A DNA stretch of 64,000 bases. Source: Microstegium vimineum (Eukaryota; Streptophyta; Magnoliopsida; Poales; Poaceae). The first letter of the stretch is position 1, and the number at the start of each line of letters is the position of its first letter. A program made the translations under genes and the position numbers. Under the pieces are notes generated by a model. That model did not search any database. It was given only the letters and a program-made list of their open reading frames with translations, and was not told where the DNA came from. The DNA lies in assembly GCA_022036555.1 (NCBI GenBank), contig CM039141.1, positions 10,281,430 to 10,345,429 on the forward strand, read 5' to 3'. This document shows, one piece after another, positions 54,010 through 64,000 of this stretch.

Positions 54010-57000
54010 CTAAAGTACCCCCAATACCCCAGGAAATAATTCACACTAGATCACTGTCATGTGCAGGTTCCAAAAAGCGGCACTAAGCGCAAGCTTCAGC
54101 GCGCTGAATCCCTAAGCGGACGGGTAGCGCTTCGCTATGGGGTATAAGGGTATAAGCGCTCACAAAGAGGCGCGACCGCCGTGGTGGAGCAGCGGCTGCT
54201 GGCTCCCGCTCACCGCCGGCCGCGCGCCGCGCGCAGGGCAGCCGCAGGGGACGGGCGCCGTATACGGTCCAACGGAGGGAGGATTGGAGAGGGAGGTGCG
54301 TACGCAGGGTCGCCAGACGCCGGCCGGTGTGCGGAGGACGGAGGCGAGGGCGGGAGCCGCTGACGACAACGCTAAGCCTGGGAATGCACGCCGTCGCAGA
54401 AAGCCCGAGCCTGAGCGCCGCCTCCGTCGCCTGCGTACCGTGCGTAGCCGAGCGCGACTGCCCCGCCGGCGCTGCGAGAAGACGAAGAAACGCCGGCGGA
54501 TGTGGCGGATGCCTTCGCTACAGTTTTATTAGGGCGTGGGGAGAGGTGGGTTTCGGGCTTTCGGCTGAACTAATGGGCTTTGAGATGGGCCACGAAGTAA
54601 AAACTCATACCATCATTTTTATAGTTTTTTTTCATTTTTTTAACATTTTTTTGAATAATCTTATAAGACACCTCAAGAATCTTGGAGAGTCCAAGTATCT
54701 CAAATTTGACCAAAATTATATGACAATAAAATTATATTTATGATGTCAACTAAGTATTATTAGGTCTTTATTAATTATATTTTCGTAGTATGTCTATTTG
54801 ATATCATAAATCTTTATAATTTTCTCTATGTTTTTTTGTCAAACTTAAGATGCTTTGAATTTTCAAGATTCTTGAAATATCTTATAATTTGGTATGGAAG
54901 GAGTAACTAGTAAATGTGTTCATACATTGCAACAGAAGAAAAACATGGAACGTTAATAAAAACGAGGACAAGAGTGTTGCATATTTATTTGTATTTTACC
55001 TTTTTCTATACCTATATACATAATATTAAATAGCTAAATTTTGAATATATTTTTTTCATCATGACCTCATTGTATTGTGATTTTTTCATGCTAAATACAT
55101 TGTCTTTTCAAGTCTGAAATCATAGTAGTACGTGATCGAGTCTATTGCTATTTATTCATTTTTTGTTTAGAAATATTATTTTTTATATTATATAAACTTT
55201 GATCTCATGAGTCATGTCAAAATATGATTCGTATTGAAAATAGATTTATTTTTGGGAAAGAAATCAGTTAGGAAAAATATAATATATTTATCTTGTGTCA
55301 TGACTCATGAGTCATATCGGAATAGGATTCGTATCGAAAGCCTATTATTTTTGAGTCTAGGTCGCATACATTGATCTAATATGTTTTAGAATCGAAATGT
55401 TCGTGCATTGCAATGGAAGAAAACGATCGAACAGGGACATGAGTGTTACAATATTATTTATAGAACGTTAAAAAACACGGACAAGAGTGGCCGAAGGGTG
55501 CGGTTGGGTGGGTTTCGCCGTTTCGGCTCTTCATCGTCCAAAAATACTCAACGGACCAAACATAATAATTAGGGCCCATGTGACTTTCGTCCCTGTGTGT
55601 TAGGTCTCGTTGATCTTGGCCCGCGGAGCAGTTTCCCAGCCTTTTAACTAAGTTGTAGCGGGCATGTGGCCTCGCCATTCCATTTTCCACTCCGATTGGC
55701 CTGTAGTCACTGGCCGCCACCACAACTAGCTGCTCGAATGCCGCTGCGGGGCCGTCGGGCCGCCGTCGGCCGTCCCGCCTCTTGCATTGCTGGCGTCTCG
55801 CAAATTTAGGATTTTATCGCAGGGTACGTCGTAACCCTGTAGATCATGATGAATTTGAGGAGGATGGTAGAGGCGATCGTCAGCTCACGGTCCCTAGACA
55901 GCTGGCAGTGGCGCGCCGACCGCATGCTCGACGAAACGCTTGTGAGGCGCGCGCGCGCACGGCGCACTGGGCGTGGCGGCGAAGGGAGCCTGCTAGCTCC
56001 TGTGCGCTGCGTACCTGCACCAACGCCATGGACTGGCTGGGAGCGAGGCGTCTCGTATCTGAGGCGCGCGTGCCAGCCGGCGGCATCGCCCACCATCGGT
56101 GCCAGGTGCTGTTTCAGATGACCCGCTGATGGGGAGGGGACGATGCTAACTTATTGATTCCGCTGACATGGCGGCGCCGGCATTCCATGTGCGGTGCCGA
56201 AGGCTTCCTCCCAACCCAGGTCCCAAGCTCAGCACTATTCATCCCTGGCGATGACGCGAGCTAACCGCACGGGGGCGCCGTGGCAGTACACATGTCCGAG
56301 CCGATGAATGGCCATGCTGAAAGTCTGAAGGGGCATCGAGTGCCGGAGATCTGTGAAAGTTGTCATCAGATAACTCCGGGAGTGTGGATCATTGCAAGCT
56401 TGGCCTATTTAACTGTGCGCGCACAGTTTGGAAAATGGCAAGCATGCATGACGGTCTGGGATTGGAGGTACGCCTTGCTCTGTCACTTTCAGCAAATGCC
56501 TGTCCTGTCCAGTCCTTGTCTGTTCAATTCATCTCTCTGCTCCCAATTTGCATCCGGTGTCATATCCCGTGCCCTACATGATCTGGCACTGCAGTGTTAG
56601 TAGATGTCGTCTTCACACCACCAATCGAATTCGTTTACTTTGGGGGGAGTAATGGCTCGTTGTGTTGATCATTCTTGTGCAACTGCAAATGCCATGTTGG
56701 AACTGTTGCATTATTTTGACTAAATAGTAAGACAGTTTGGACTACAGTTTTAGAACCCCAGTTTGGTGTCGTTAGCTCTCTGGCAGAGTGGCAGAAGACA
56801 TCTTGTTATCTATAATAGTATGAGATGTGCCTATAAAGTATAGTAGAAGCCAAATGGTCCCTGCTTCATGAAAGATACAGCAGCTTGGGTAATTGTGCGG
56901 CATGATTCAATTCAATCAAAATAACATCACATCAGTAGACAGAAGTTTACTAAGAATATTATATTTATATTTCTTGCTTCTTCTGGCAGCAAGACTAGTG

Positions 57001-57080
57001 TTGAGGATCATTTATACTCCTACAGTTTAGTCTTCAGAAAAATAGAAAACGTTACATTTACTAGTTACGTACTATAAGCT
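54010..57080. other. Intergenic region, no confirmed gene
   Basis: 54180-54530 is GC-rich and may be the leader exon of the G3BP-like gene. 54590-55440 is AT-rich with MITE-like fragments; TCATGAGTCAT-type units occur at about 55205 and 55300. 55740-56130 is GC-rich with short open frames lacking domains. Nothing supports a protein gene. Confidence 0.4.
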
Positions 57081-57111
57081 TTTTAATGGAAATGACTACT
57101 ACGGTGCATAT

Positions 57112-60100
57112 TCAGTTTATACTACTGAAAGAAAGCTGCCTCTGCAGCTTCCTTTGTCCAAATTGCATCTTCTCTGCAGTCTCACCGCCGATGACCTCGT
57201 CGATAAGGCCCTTGAAGATGGATCGTTCAATTTCCCGAACCATGTCATTCACCACAGTGTCGAAGCTCATCCAGTCTTTCGTTCCATTGACTGTATCATC
57301 TAATATCATGTTTTCATTCTCCTCCTCGGAGCATTTTATTACCATGTCAACCTCAGTGCACAAATCCTTGAATAGTTGCCATCCACTTAACTTTCTTGAT
57401 TGAAGAAACTTTACTGGCTGCCTTCCAGATCTGCAGATGCTCATCTTCTGAGCTATTGTTTCATTTACCAGGTCAAACACAAGTCTTCGGTGAAGCCTCC
57501 CTGTGTAAGGCTTACAACTTTTCTTAGCTCTGTTGACAGTTTGGAAGGCAGAAACTAAGTCTGGTTTTTTTTGCTCAAGAATGAGGAAGAGCTCTGGATT
57601 GATTGGATAATTTGATGGTTGGAGTTGACCAGGTAATACTGCGATACTATGTTCTTTGTGCAAAAGACCAGATGCCAACAGTATCTCATAGATATACTGG
57701 TGATCTTTATTTGCAGTGACTGATGCCATGACTTCCTTGATACTTGCGTCTTCTTCGTTCATTGATTGCAGTTGCTCAAGCTTCTGGATCAGAACTACCA
57801 AGTTTTCTGGTTTAATCTGGTTGACTTCACTGCTCGCTTTTGACTGTGGAGTGTCAGGCAGGCTGTTTGGGTTCCAGCATTCCTCTGAAGAATGTGTCTC
57901 ACCATCTGAACAGGTAAAAGGCTATGTTCAGAAAACAATTCCTATACAGTGCAGAATAATTTAATGTACCAAACGAAAATACAGAGTTCGCTGCCTGACA
58001 ATTCAACTGAAGAAAACATGTATCAGACAGGAGAGACAAAAATACTGTCTACCTAGAATAAACATACAGACCAAACACACTCCGTGTATTTGTATTGGGG
58101 GACATTGGTGGGAACATCTATACTAGCATGTATGCACACCAAAAGACACATATCATGCTCCTGCATAAGCATTGCTGCATGTGGGGTTGCAACCATGCAC
58201 TGCTCCTCCTAATTGCAGGACCACGAGCTACCTGGTAGCTTTTATTGCAGATTATCTGTCACTAGCGTTATGAGCACGCTGACAGCTAGCTATGCTTGTC
58301 CTTTTAGTAACACTATGGGTTTCTGAATTGAATAAGACCAAACCAAAGGATCTATCATGCTAATGTTCTTGCATGAAACAAGCGGATATCTAATGCAAAT
58401 TAATACTGGTAACTAAGAAAATAACTTCTCACCTTTGAATGAATCTGAGATCCTTTTATGATAGAAGGATGTATCAAGGACAGAGACAGGGCTTGGAATG
58501 TTGTCCAATGAATGAATGTTTTGGTCTGAACCCAGAATTGAAGGAGGCTGAAAGGGGATAGGGAGAAATCGCTCATTAGTAAAGTAATGGTAAACAATGA
58601 ATACAGAATGCATGAAAAATGTAGAATTCGATGGATTATTGGTATGAACTTTGTTTCCGTTTTACTGTACCTTGTGACTTGCTGTTGCAGCAGCTTTGCT
58701 TGGTGGAACGAAGGTTGAGTTGCCACCCGGAGGCTTTGGACAATCCATAACGCTGACATCAACCTGCTTTGCTAAGCTTATTTTGTTCCCTGTACACTGC
58801 AAAACCTCGTCACGGTGGCATTTCACCTGAGAAAGCTTTGATCTTATTCTTCCTTTGGGGGAAACAGCTTCATTGGACTTCTTGCTTGGAGATTTTGGTG
58901 AAACAGGTGGACGAGACCTCCGTTCAGGCTCTGCCTTCTTTAGCACATTTCTGGGGCTTGATGGGCTTGTAGGCCTTGGCGAGCTGGCACTGCTGCCAGT
59001 TTCTTCAGATTTTAATTGAGCTCTTGACATCCGAAGATGAATCTTCTCATTTGTGCCGGTCTCATTTGTGACCGGCAGCTTTCTGAGGCTTCTGAGGCCT
59101 GGTATGGGAGCAACAGAAGCAAGTGAAACCCCATGCTTCTCAGAGGTTCTTGCAGGCTTCATGACCACAATAGGAGCCTGGAAGCTTCCAGAGTTAGTGG
59201 TAAGATCATATCTTGCCCTGTGAGTAGCCACTGATCCGCCACTGCTGTCATTCTTGCCCTTGGCATCTTTCCCGTTCAATGCACCCAATATTCTGAGTGC
59301 CCTGAAGTCCTTGGCATTACACTCTAAAAAGTCAAAGCCCCCGACCCTTCTCTCTATATCAGCATAGACAGATGCAGTTCTTGGCCTCCCTTCAGCTTCT
59401 CGACATTCTTGTGCCTTGATATTGGTGGTACTTTTGTCCTGCTGCCTCCAAGGAGCTGCTTCTGTGACAATTCGTTGGGAAGGCTTGGTTTTCAGTACTA
59501 AGGACTCGTTCTTCAGCTGCATGCTGCAGAAATCTTGGTAAGTGCTTATGGGGGAGCGTGATGGATGCTCATGTTGAGTGGCTTGAGCTGGTCTCGGTGA
59601 TCTTGTGGGTTCACTGTTATCAGCAGTAAGCAGTCCTGTAGCATTTGTCGCTTCTTCCAACCCCATCAGTTTGGCAATGACACTGTTAGCTCTCCTATGG
59701 CTGGGGGAATCTTGAGGCCTCAAAGTATCCAGAAGAATATCATCAGTTCTCTTGTAACTTAGGTTCTTCTGGCGCGAGCCTGGACTCAGAGATTCCTTCC
59801 TACTGTCCAAGGATAATCTAGGAAGCTCTTTTAGCCTCGAGGAAGACCTCTTGCTTTCCTGGGTTTCAGTTGGCCGCAGGAGTCTTCGGTCATCGCATGA
59901 GAAGCGTGATTGCTCCTGCAAACACCTTCTAGATTCAGTGACATTTGCAGGAACCTTTGTGGTCCTATCAATCCCAATGATACAGGTTCCATCCATTGAT
60001 TTGGACAGTAGAATTGGCCTCGGTGAGTCCTTGTACGGTCCATTTCTCCTTGCTTCCTGCACCGAGGTTTTTACAGTCAGGCCTCCAGGGTCCCGGTTGA

Positions 60101-62927
60101 TGGAGCCCTTCACTATGTCTCTGAAGCCGACATTAGGGTGCCCAGACTTAGTGTTCATGTCAGATTCCTTCAATCTTGGCGAGCTCTTCAGTGACCTCTG
60201 CACAAAGAGCTCCTCGTTGATGTAAGGAAGCTCCTGTTGGACTGATTTGTTGCCATCAAGCGAGGAGAAGGATGAGCACGAAGAGGAGGAAGAAGAAGCT
60301 CTTGATGATTCGATCGAAAGGCTGCTGTTCTCGGTCATACATTTGCTGACTGTTTTCTCCTGCGTAAGCGAACGAGAGGTTAGTGCCAACTTCTTAGTAC
60401 ATACTTGTAAAATTCTGATGCATAAGATGGCAACGGGTACCCGAGACCCGAAACCCGACGGGTTTTTACCCTATTAGGGCATGGGTATGCGTCAATTTTT
60501 GTACCCATGGGTTTTTTAATGGGCACAAAGCTAGACCCGGCGGGTTTGTGGGCATGGGTTTGGGCGTGCAGTACCCACACCCGTAAACTCATGGGTTTTT
60601 TGAACCCGTTTGATCACAGAATAATAGCTTAAATCATTCTAACATATCCTAAATTTCTCAACTAGATTGATCCATGTAGAGGCACATACTAGTAGGAGTG
60701 ATAAGAGTAATCCTTCTTATGATACTTAATTTCCCTAACTATTTAATTTTGCAACTATAATAACTAAATTAAATTTAGACAATCAAAATCCGAGTTGTAA
60801 ATTTTAAACTAATATTACAAAGTAAACATTTCAGCCCGCAATTAAAACATAAGTCAAATTATAATCAATAAAAATCCATCGAATCAACGTGTCATCCATG
60901 TGTTATGGGCTTGGCCTCTTGGGCCCAACTCAAGTTGATGCCCAACTCAAGTTGAGGCCCAACAGCTGAGATATGCTAGTGCGTAAGGCCTTCACAAGAT
61001 GCAAACGTATTTAATCCCACCTCGCTCGTCATGCAAAGTTCAAGCTGGCAGCATTCTATAAAACAAAGCAACGGTGCCACCAATGTCTCCCTGAAGCTTG
61101 CAATTTATCGGGCGCTCGGGCACCGTGTGGGTAACCCGTTACCTGCTCGGGTACGGGTATGGGCGACCATTTGTACACGTGTGCGGGTGTGGGTTTTTTT
61201 TGACGGGTACGGGTATGGGTTTATTGTACCCAGCGGGTATGTACCCGTTGGCATGGGTTTTCCCAGCTAAAAGGAAAAAAGTTGAGTCCAATCTAGAAGG
61301 AATATTACCAGAACTATCTTTTTTGAGGTACTTGAACTTTGAACTGGAACATTGCTGCTGCGCTTTGGATGGGTATTGCCTGGAAAACATAAGGATGAAT
61401 TATTGGAATAAAATATCTAACAGGAGAAAATGGATGGTAACGCAAAAGATGGATAGCATAAGGTGATGAATTATTTGGGGGAAATTCATTACTAATTTAT
61501 GTAACTATTAGAATCAAATTGTTGCGCTGTCCTCTTCAGTTAATATGTCATTGGTAGAAGGATTTGTTTTTAAAAAGTAGTAAATGTTAGGCTGTCCTCT
61601 TCAGTTAATATGTTAATATGGCATTGGTAGAAGGGTTTATTTATTTAAAAAAAATACTAAATGTTAAGACGTCTTCTTCAGTTCGATTACTTAAATGAAT
61701 TTATAATATACTGTTCAGCTGTCCTCCTCAGTCCGCGAAAATATTTTTCCTCATTCTATTTCCGGTTCTGGGTACCCCGAATCCTCATCATTGGATGTCA
61801 TTACGGCGATGCCGTGCTCATCTAGTGCTAAAAGGTAGTAGTATCATGTGCTGTCATTTAGTGCATCCTTAAGTAAATGCTTTTATGATCACAATTACTA
61901 GAGACAGTCAACCACTGCTATAGTACTACTGTACACATTTTTTTTCCTTACGGATGTAGTAATGTACTACTAACTTGCACAACAAACCTCCTACTCTCTT
62001 GTCAGTAAAAAAGGCAGTAAGTGGAAAAAATACTAGTATCCTGGTACCAACATGGGCAATTTTCTTATACAAGTTCCACTTTACAGGACGTGGCTCGCCC
62101 ATGTTGCAAGCCAACCAGTTTTAATATTAATTTATAAGCAGTTTTACTAACCAAGTGTTTTTATTCGTCAATTTGATAGGTTGTTCTTTGCTGAACCTTC
62201 CAACTGTCAGTCTTACCAAACTTTGAATAACATTATGAAAGGGGTTATTTTCATACTTTGAAGCAATTTTTTTTATACTAGAAAAGGGAAATGACACCTA
62301 GCTTTCGCATCTCTAGTCAACCATGCCAGGATGAGTAGCTGCGCTTCCTAGTAGTCAAGTTTGAGAAGGTCGTGATTAGAGGCCTGCTTGGATGGCTTCT
62401 AAAATATGCCAAGCCAAAGATTTGACAAGCCATGATTTTTGCTGCCATTTGATTTGCTTCCAAAACTTATCTTGTCAGCCTCTCACATTTGGCTTAGCCA
62501 AATCTTTGGCCTGGTAAATTTTGGTCGTATTAAACCAAGCAGGGTCGTCTAGAAACCGAATCAGTTCATAGAAGCAAAACGCTATTAACAAAGGTAATTT
62601 AAATTAGAAGAAGAAGAAAAGACAATAGTGTTTGTCAAAAACTTGAGGCAACAAGCAAGTGAATGCGAGCATAACGCAGGAGGGAGATGCAGGGAGCAGC
62701 CAAAGCAGAGCGAGGAGCCATGAATTACCAGCAGGGGGAGTCGGAGTCGGAGGCGGAGGCAGCCTCTTCTGCGCCTGCCGTGCGGCGCGGCGACCGGCCC
62801 CAGTGATGAGCCGCTGGCGGTCGAAGATCTGGAAGATGCCGGCCATGCACCCCATTTGGCGCTCGAGTCCCCGCGTGTCGTCGGCCAAGCCGGCGCCGGC
62901 GGCGACGCCGCGCATCCCGGCCGGCAT
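57112..62927 (-). CDS. LONGIFOLIA / TRM-family protein
   Basis: Exon 1 begins at ATG 62927 and carries the family's N-terminal signature QMGCMAGIFQIFDRQRLITG. After a ~2.4 kb intron, exon 2 (60359-58671) holds a Ser-rich stretch (SSSSSSCSSFSSLDGNKS), SPRLSLDSR-type motifs, HRRANSVIAKLMGLEEA (the conserved TRM motif) and APIVVMKPAR. Exon 3 is 58547-58433. Exon 4 (57905-57112) holds HRRLVFDLVNETIAQK and FKGLIDEVIGG, ending in TGA 57114-57112. LONGIFOLIA/TRM proteins bind microtubules and recruit partners to set division-plane and cell-elongation patterns in leaves and grains. Exons 2-4 join in frame. Exon 1 has a good donor (G then GTAATT, 62728) that leaves the wrong phase for exon 2; an alternative donor at 62675 (GTTATG) fits, or a small exon lies between. 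No stop or frameshift is seen elsewhere. Confidence 0.85.
60428..61262. mobile_element. hAT-like non-autonomous element in the LONGIFOLIA intron (tentative)
   Basis: Both ends are packed with ACCCG/CGGGT and GGGTA/TACCC units (60428-60610 and 61119-61262). The outermost parts, CAACGGGTACCCG on the left and GTACCCGTTGG on the right, are inverse complements over 10 bases. The centre is AT-rich and non-coding. Subterminal ACCCG-type repeats are a known feature of plant hAT elements. A target duplication is not clear. Confidence 0.5.
62382..62543. mobile_element. MITE-like palindromic element in the LONGIFOLIA intron
   Basis: The ends CCTGCTTGG (62383) and CCAAGCAGG (62535) are perfect inverses. 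Inside, GCCAAGCCAAAGATTT and AAATCTTTGGCCTGG add a second inverse pair, so the single strand could form a long hairpin. Confidence 0.65.
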
Positions 62928-64000
62928 GTTTCACAAGCTAGCTCTCGTTGGTGTCAGTCAGCCCGATCAGTCCGGCGGCGCGGGCGGAACGACGTGCGCG
63001 CCTTGCAGGACGATCGTCGCCGGGTCGCATTCAGGTGCGACGACGACCGATGTGACGAGGCCGGCCGGCGGGCGGCGGTGCCACGGACGGGGAGTCCTCC
63101 AGTCCTCCGGAGCGAGGCAGAGACGAAGGTTCCGAGGCGGCAGTCACCGGTCCGTCGTCAGAGCTGCGGCAAAAGGCTGCGTGCGAGAAGCAGTTCTGCA
63201 AGCGGGCACGGGTACTACACGGAGAAGCCGGAGCAGAGAGGTCTCTGTTTTCTGTGTTTGGTTTTGGGATGGGGGCGAGTTCAGAGGAATGTTATCATTG
63301 CGGCGCCATGGCCATGCAGTAGCTCCCGTCGTGGAGATGCGGAAGGAGGCCTACCTGTGGATTTAAGAGGAAGGCCGGCCGGCGGGCGGGCGGGACTGTG
63401 GGCGTTCTGGGTGTGTGTGTGTGTGTGGGGGGGGGGCACCACACCGGCGCCGGCATGGTGTGTTGGGGGTGTGGGGGTGGGTCAAGCCGTGTCTCTGGTC
63501 CTGCTGCTCCCGCTGCACAAGGCCCCCCACCACCACTCGGGGGGACTCGGCCGTCGTCGGGCCTCCCCCATGTGAGGGACTGATCATTGCGTGCCCTGTG
63601 GGTGTGCTCGGGCATGTGATGCCTGTCAGACGACCGCGCCCGCACCCGCGCAAGCACAGGAGTTTTTGATCGATCGGGGAAACCACGCAATTACGCATGG
63701 CGGAGGAGGAGACGGCCAGGCCAGCTAGCCAGTCCAGGCGGGCAGCCGGGCCGCCCTCCCTTCAATTCGTGACGCCCCAGCACTGGCCGCCGGGACGCGC
63801 GCCCATGTACCGTGTCTGTCTGTCTGTCTGTCTGTCAGTCGACGGGTCGGTCCCCGTGTCGCTGTGCCGCGTTACTGCGACCGAGAGGCAGGCAGGCGCA
63901 TGCCAATGCCATCCATCCAGCACGCACGTCCAGTCCAGTCCAGTCCTCTGTTGGGACGGAGTGGGCACAGTGATGAGATGAGCGATGACTTGATGAGATG
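62928..64000. other. Upstream region of the LONGIFOLIA-like gene, GC-rich
   Basis: Presumed promoter and 5' UTR. It contains a GT run followed by G9 (63411-63436), a TCTG repeat (about 63816-63837) and CCAGT repeats (63929-63944). Open frames here are compositional. Confidence 0.45.

Noticed and set aside
62659..63575. 235- and 239-residue open frames on the plus strand
   Set aside because: They overlap exon 1 and the promoter of the LONGIFOLIA-like gene, are Arg/Gly-rich, and have no domain.

Overview
The window is nuclear DNA of a grass. I infer an Andropogoneae-type genome (sorghum, sugarcane or Miscanthus relatives) from four things: genes with very GC-rich 5' ends and plant-type introns, dense Stowaway- and Tourist-type MITEs, LTR-retrotransposon insertions inside introns, and proteins of plant-only families. 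There are no bacterial-type operons; every gene is its own transcription unit. The species is inferred, not shown.

Layout. 73-10032 is one Ty3/gypsy retrotransposon of the Tat/Retand type, lying on the minus strand. It has two ~1 kb LTRs, a broken gag, a pol cut down to RNase H plus the two ends of integrase, and an intron-containing plant-mobile-domain (PMD) gene on the opposite strand. 10352-13336 (+) is the 3' part of a gene with a gamma-glutamylcyclotransferase-like motif, with a solo LTR in one intron. 14655-15112 (+) is a small single-pass membrane protein. 17741-18016 (-) is an LYR-motif mitochondrial protein. 18645-19160 is a minisatellite that runs into a tRNA-Asn(GUU) gene at 19184-19257 (-), flanked by copies of its own ends. 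20210-22807 (-) is a mitochondrial-type glycine-rich RNA-binding protein gene carrying a solo LTR, an in-frame tandem duplication, a premature stop and an apparently missing exon. 25954-29588 holds two related Helitron-like elements. 30246-33441 (+) is an RPK2-type LRR receptor kinase with a one-base frameshift. 34621-35992 (-) is a glycerophosphodiester phosphodiesterase with an internal stop. 38284-40273 (-) is a NINJA/AFP repressor with ABRE-like elements upstream. 40960-49800 has no recognisable gene but holds several MITEs. 49852-53229 (-) is a G3BP-like NTF2+RRM protein with a coding minisatellite and a C-terminal frameshift. 57112-62927 (-) is a LONGIFOLIA/TRM-family gene with a ~2.4 kb first intron containing a hAT-like element and a MITE.

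How the genes relate. They are unrelated housekeeping, signalling and hormone-response genes and form no pathway. The accessory content is mobile: one PMD-carrying retrotransposon, two solo LTRs with perfect 5-bp target duplications, a Helitron pair, and at least six MITEs with recognisable ends. Four of the eight cellular protein genes (GRP, RPK2, GDPD, G3BP-like) carry a visible reading-frame lesion while the rest of their sequence is well conserved. That points either to residual assembly error or to a relaxed homoeologous or haplotype copy. The most unusual signals are the antisense PMD gene, the 5-mer CCGAT/ATCGG that saturates the whole retrotransposon, the tRNA with duplicated ends, and a repeat-expanded Helitron-borne ORF.
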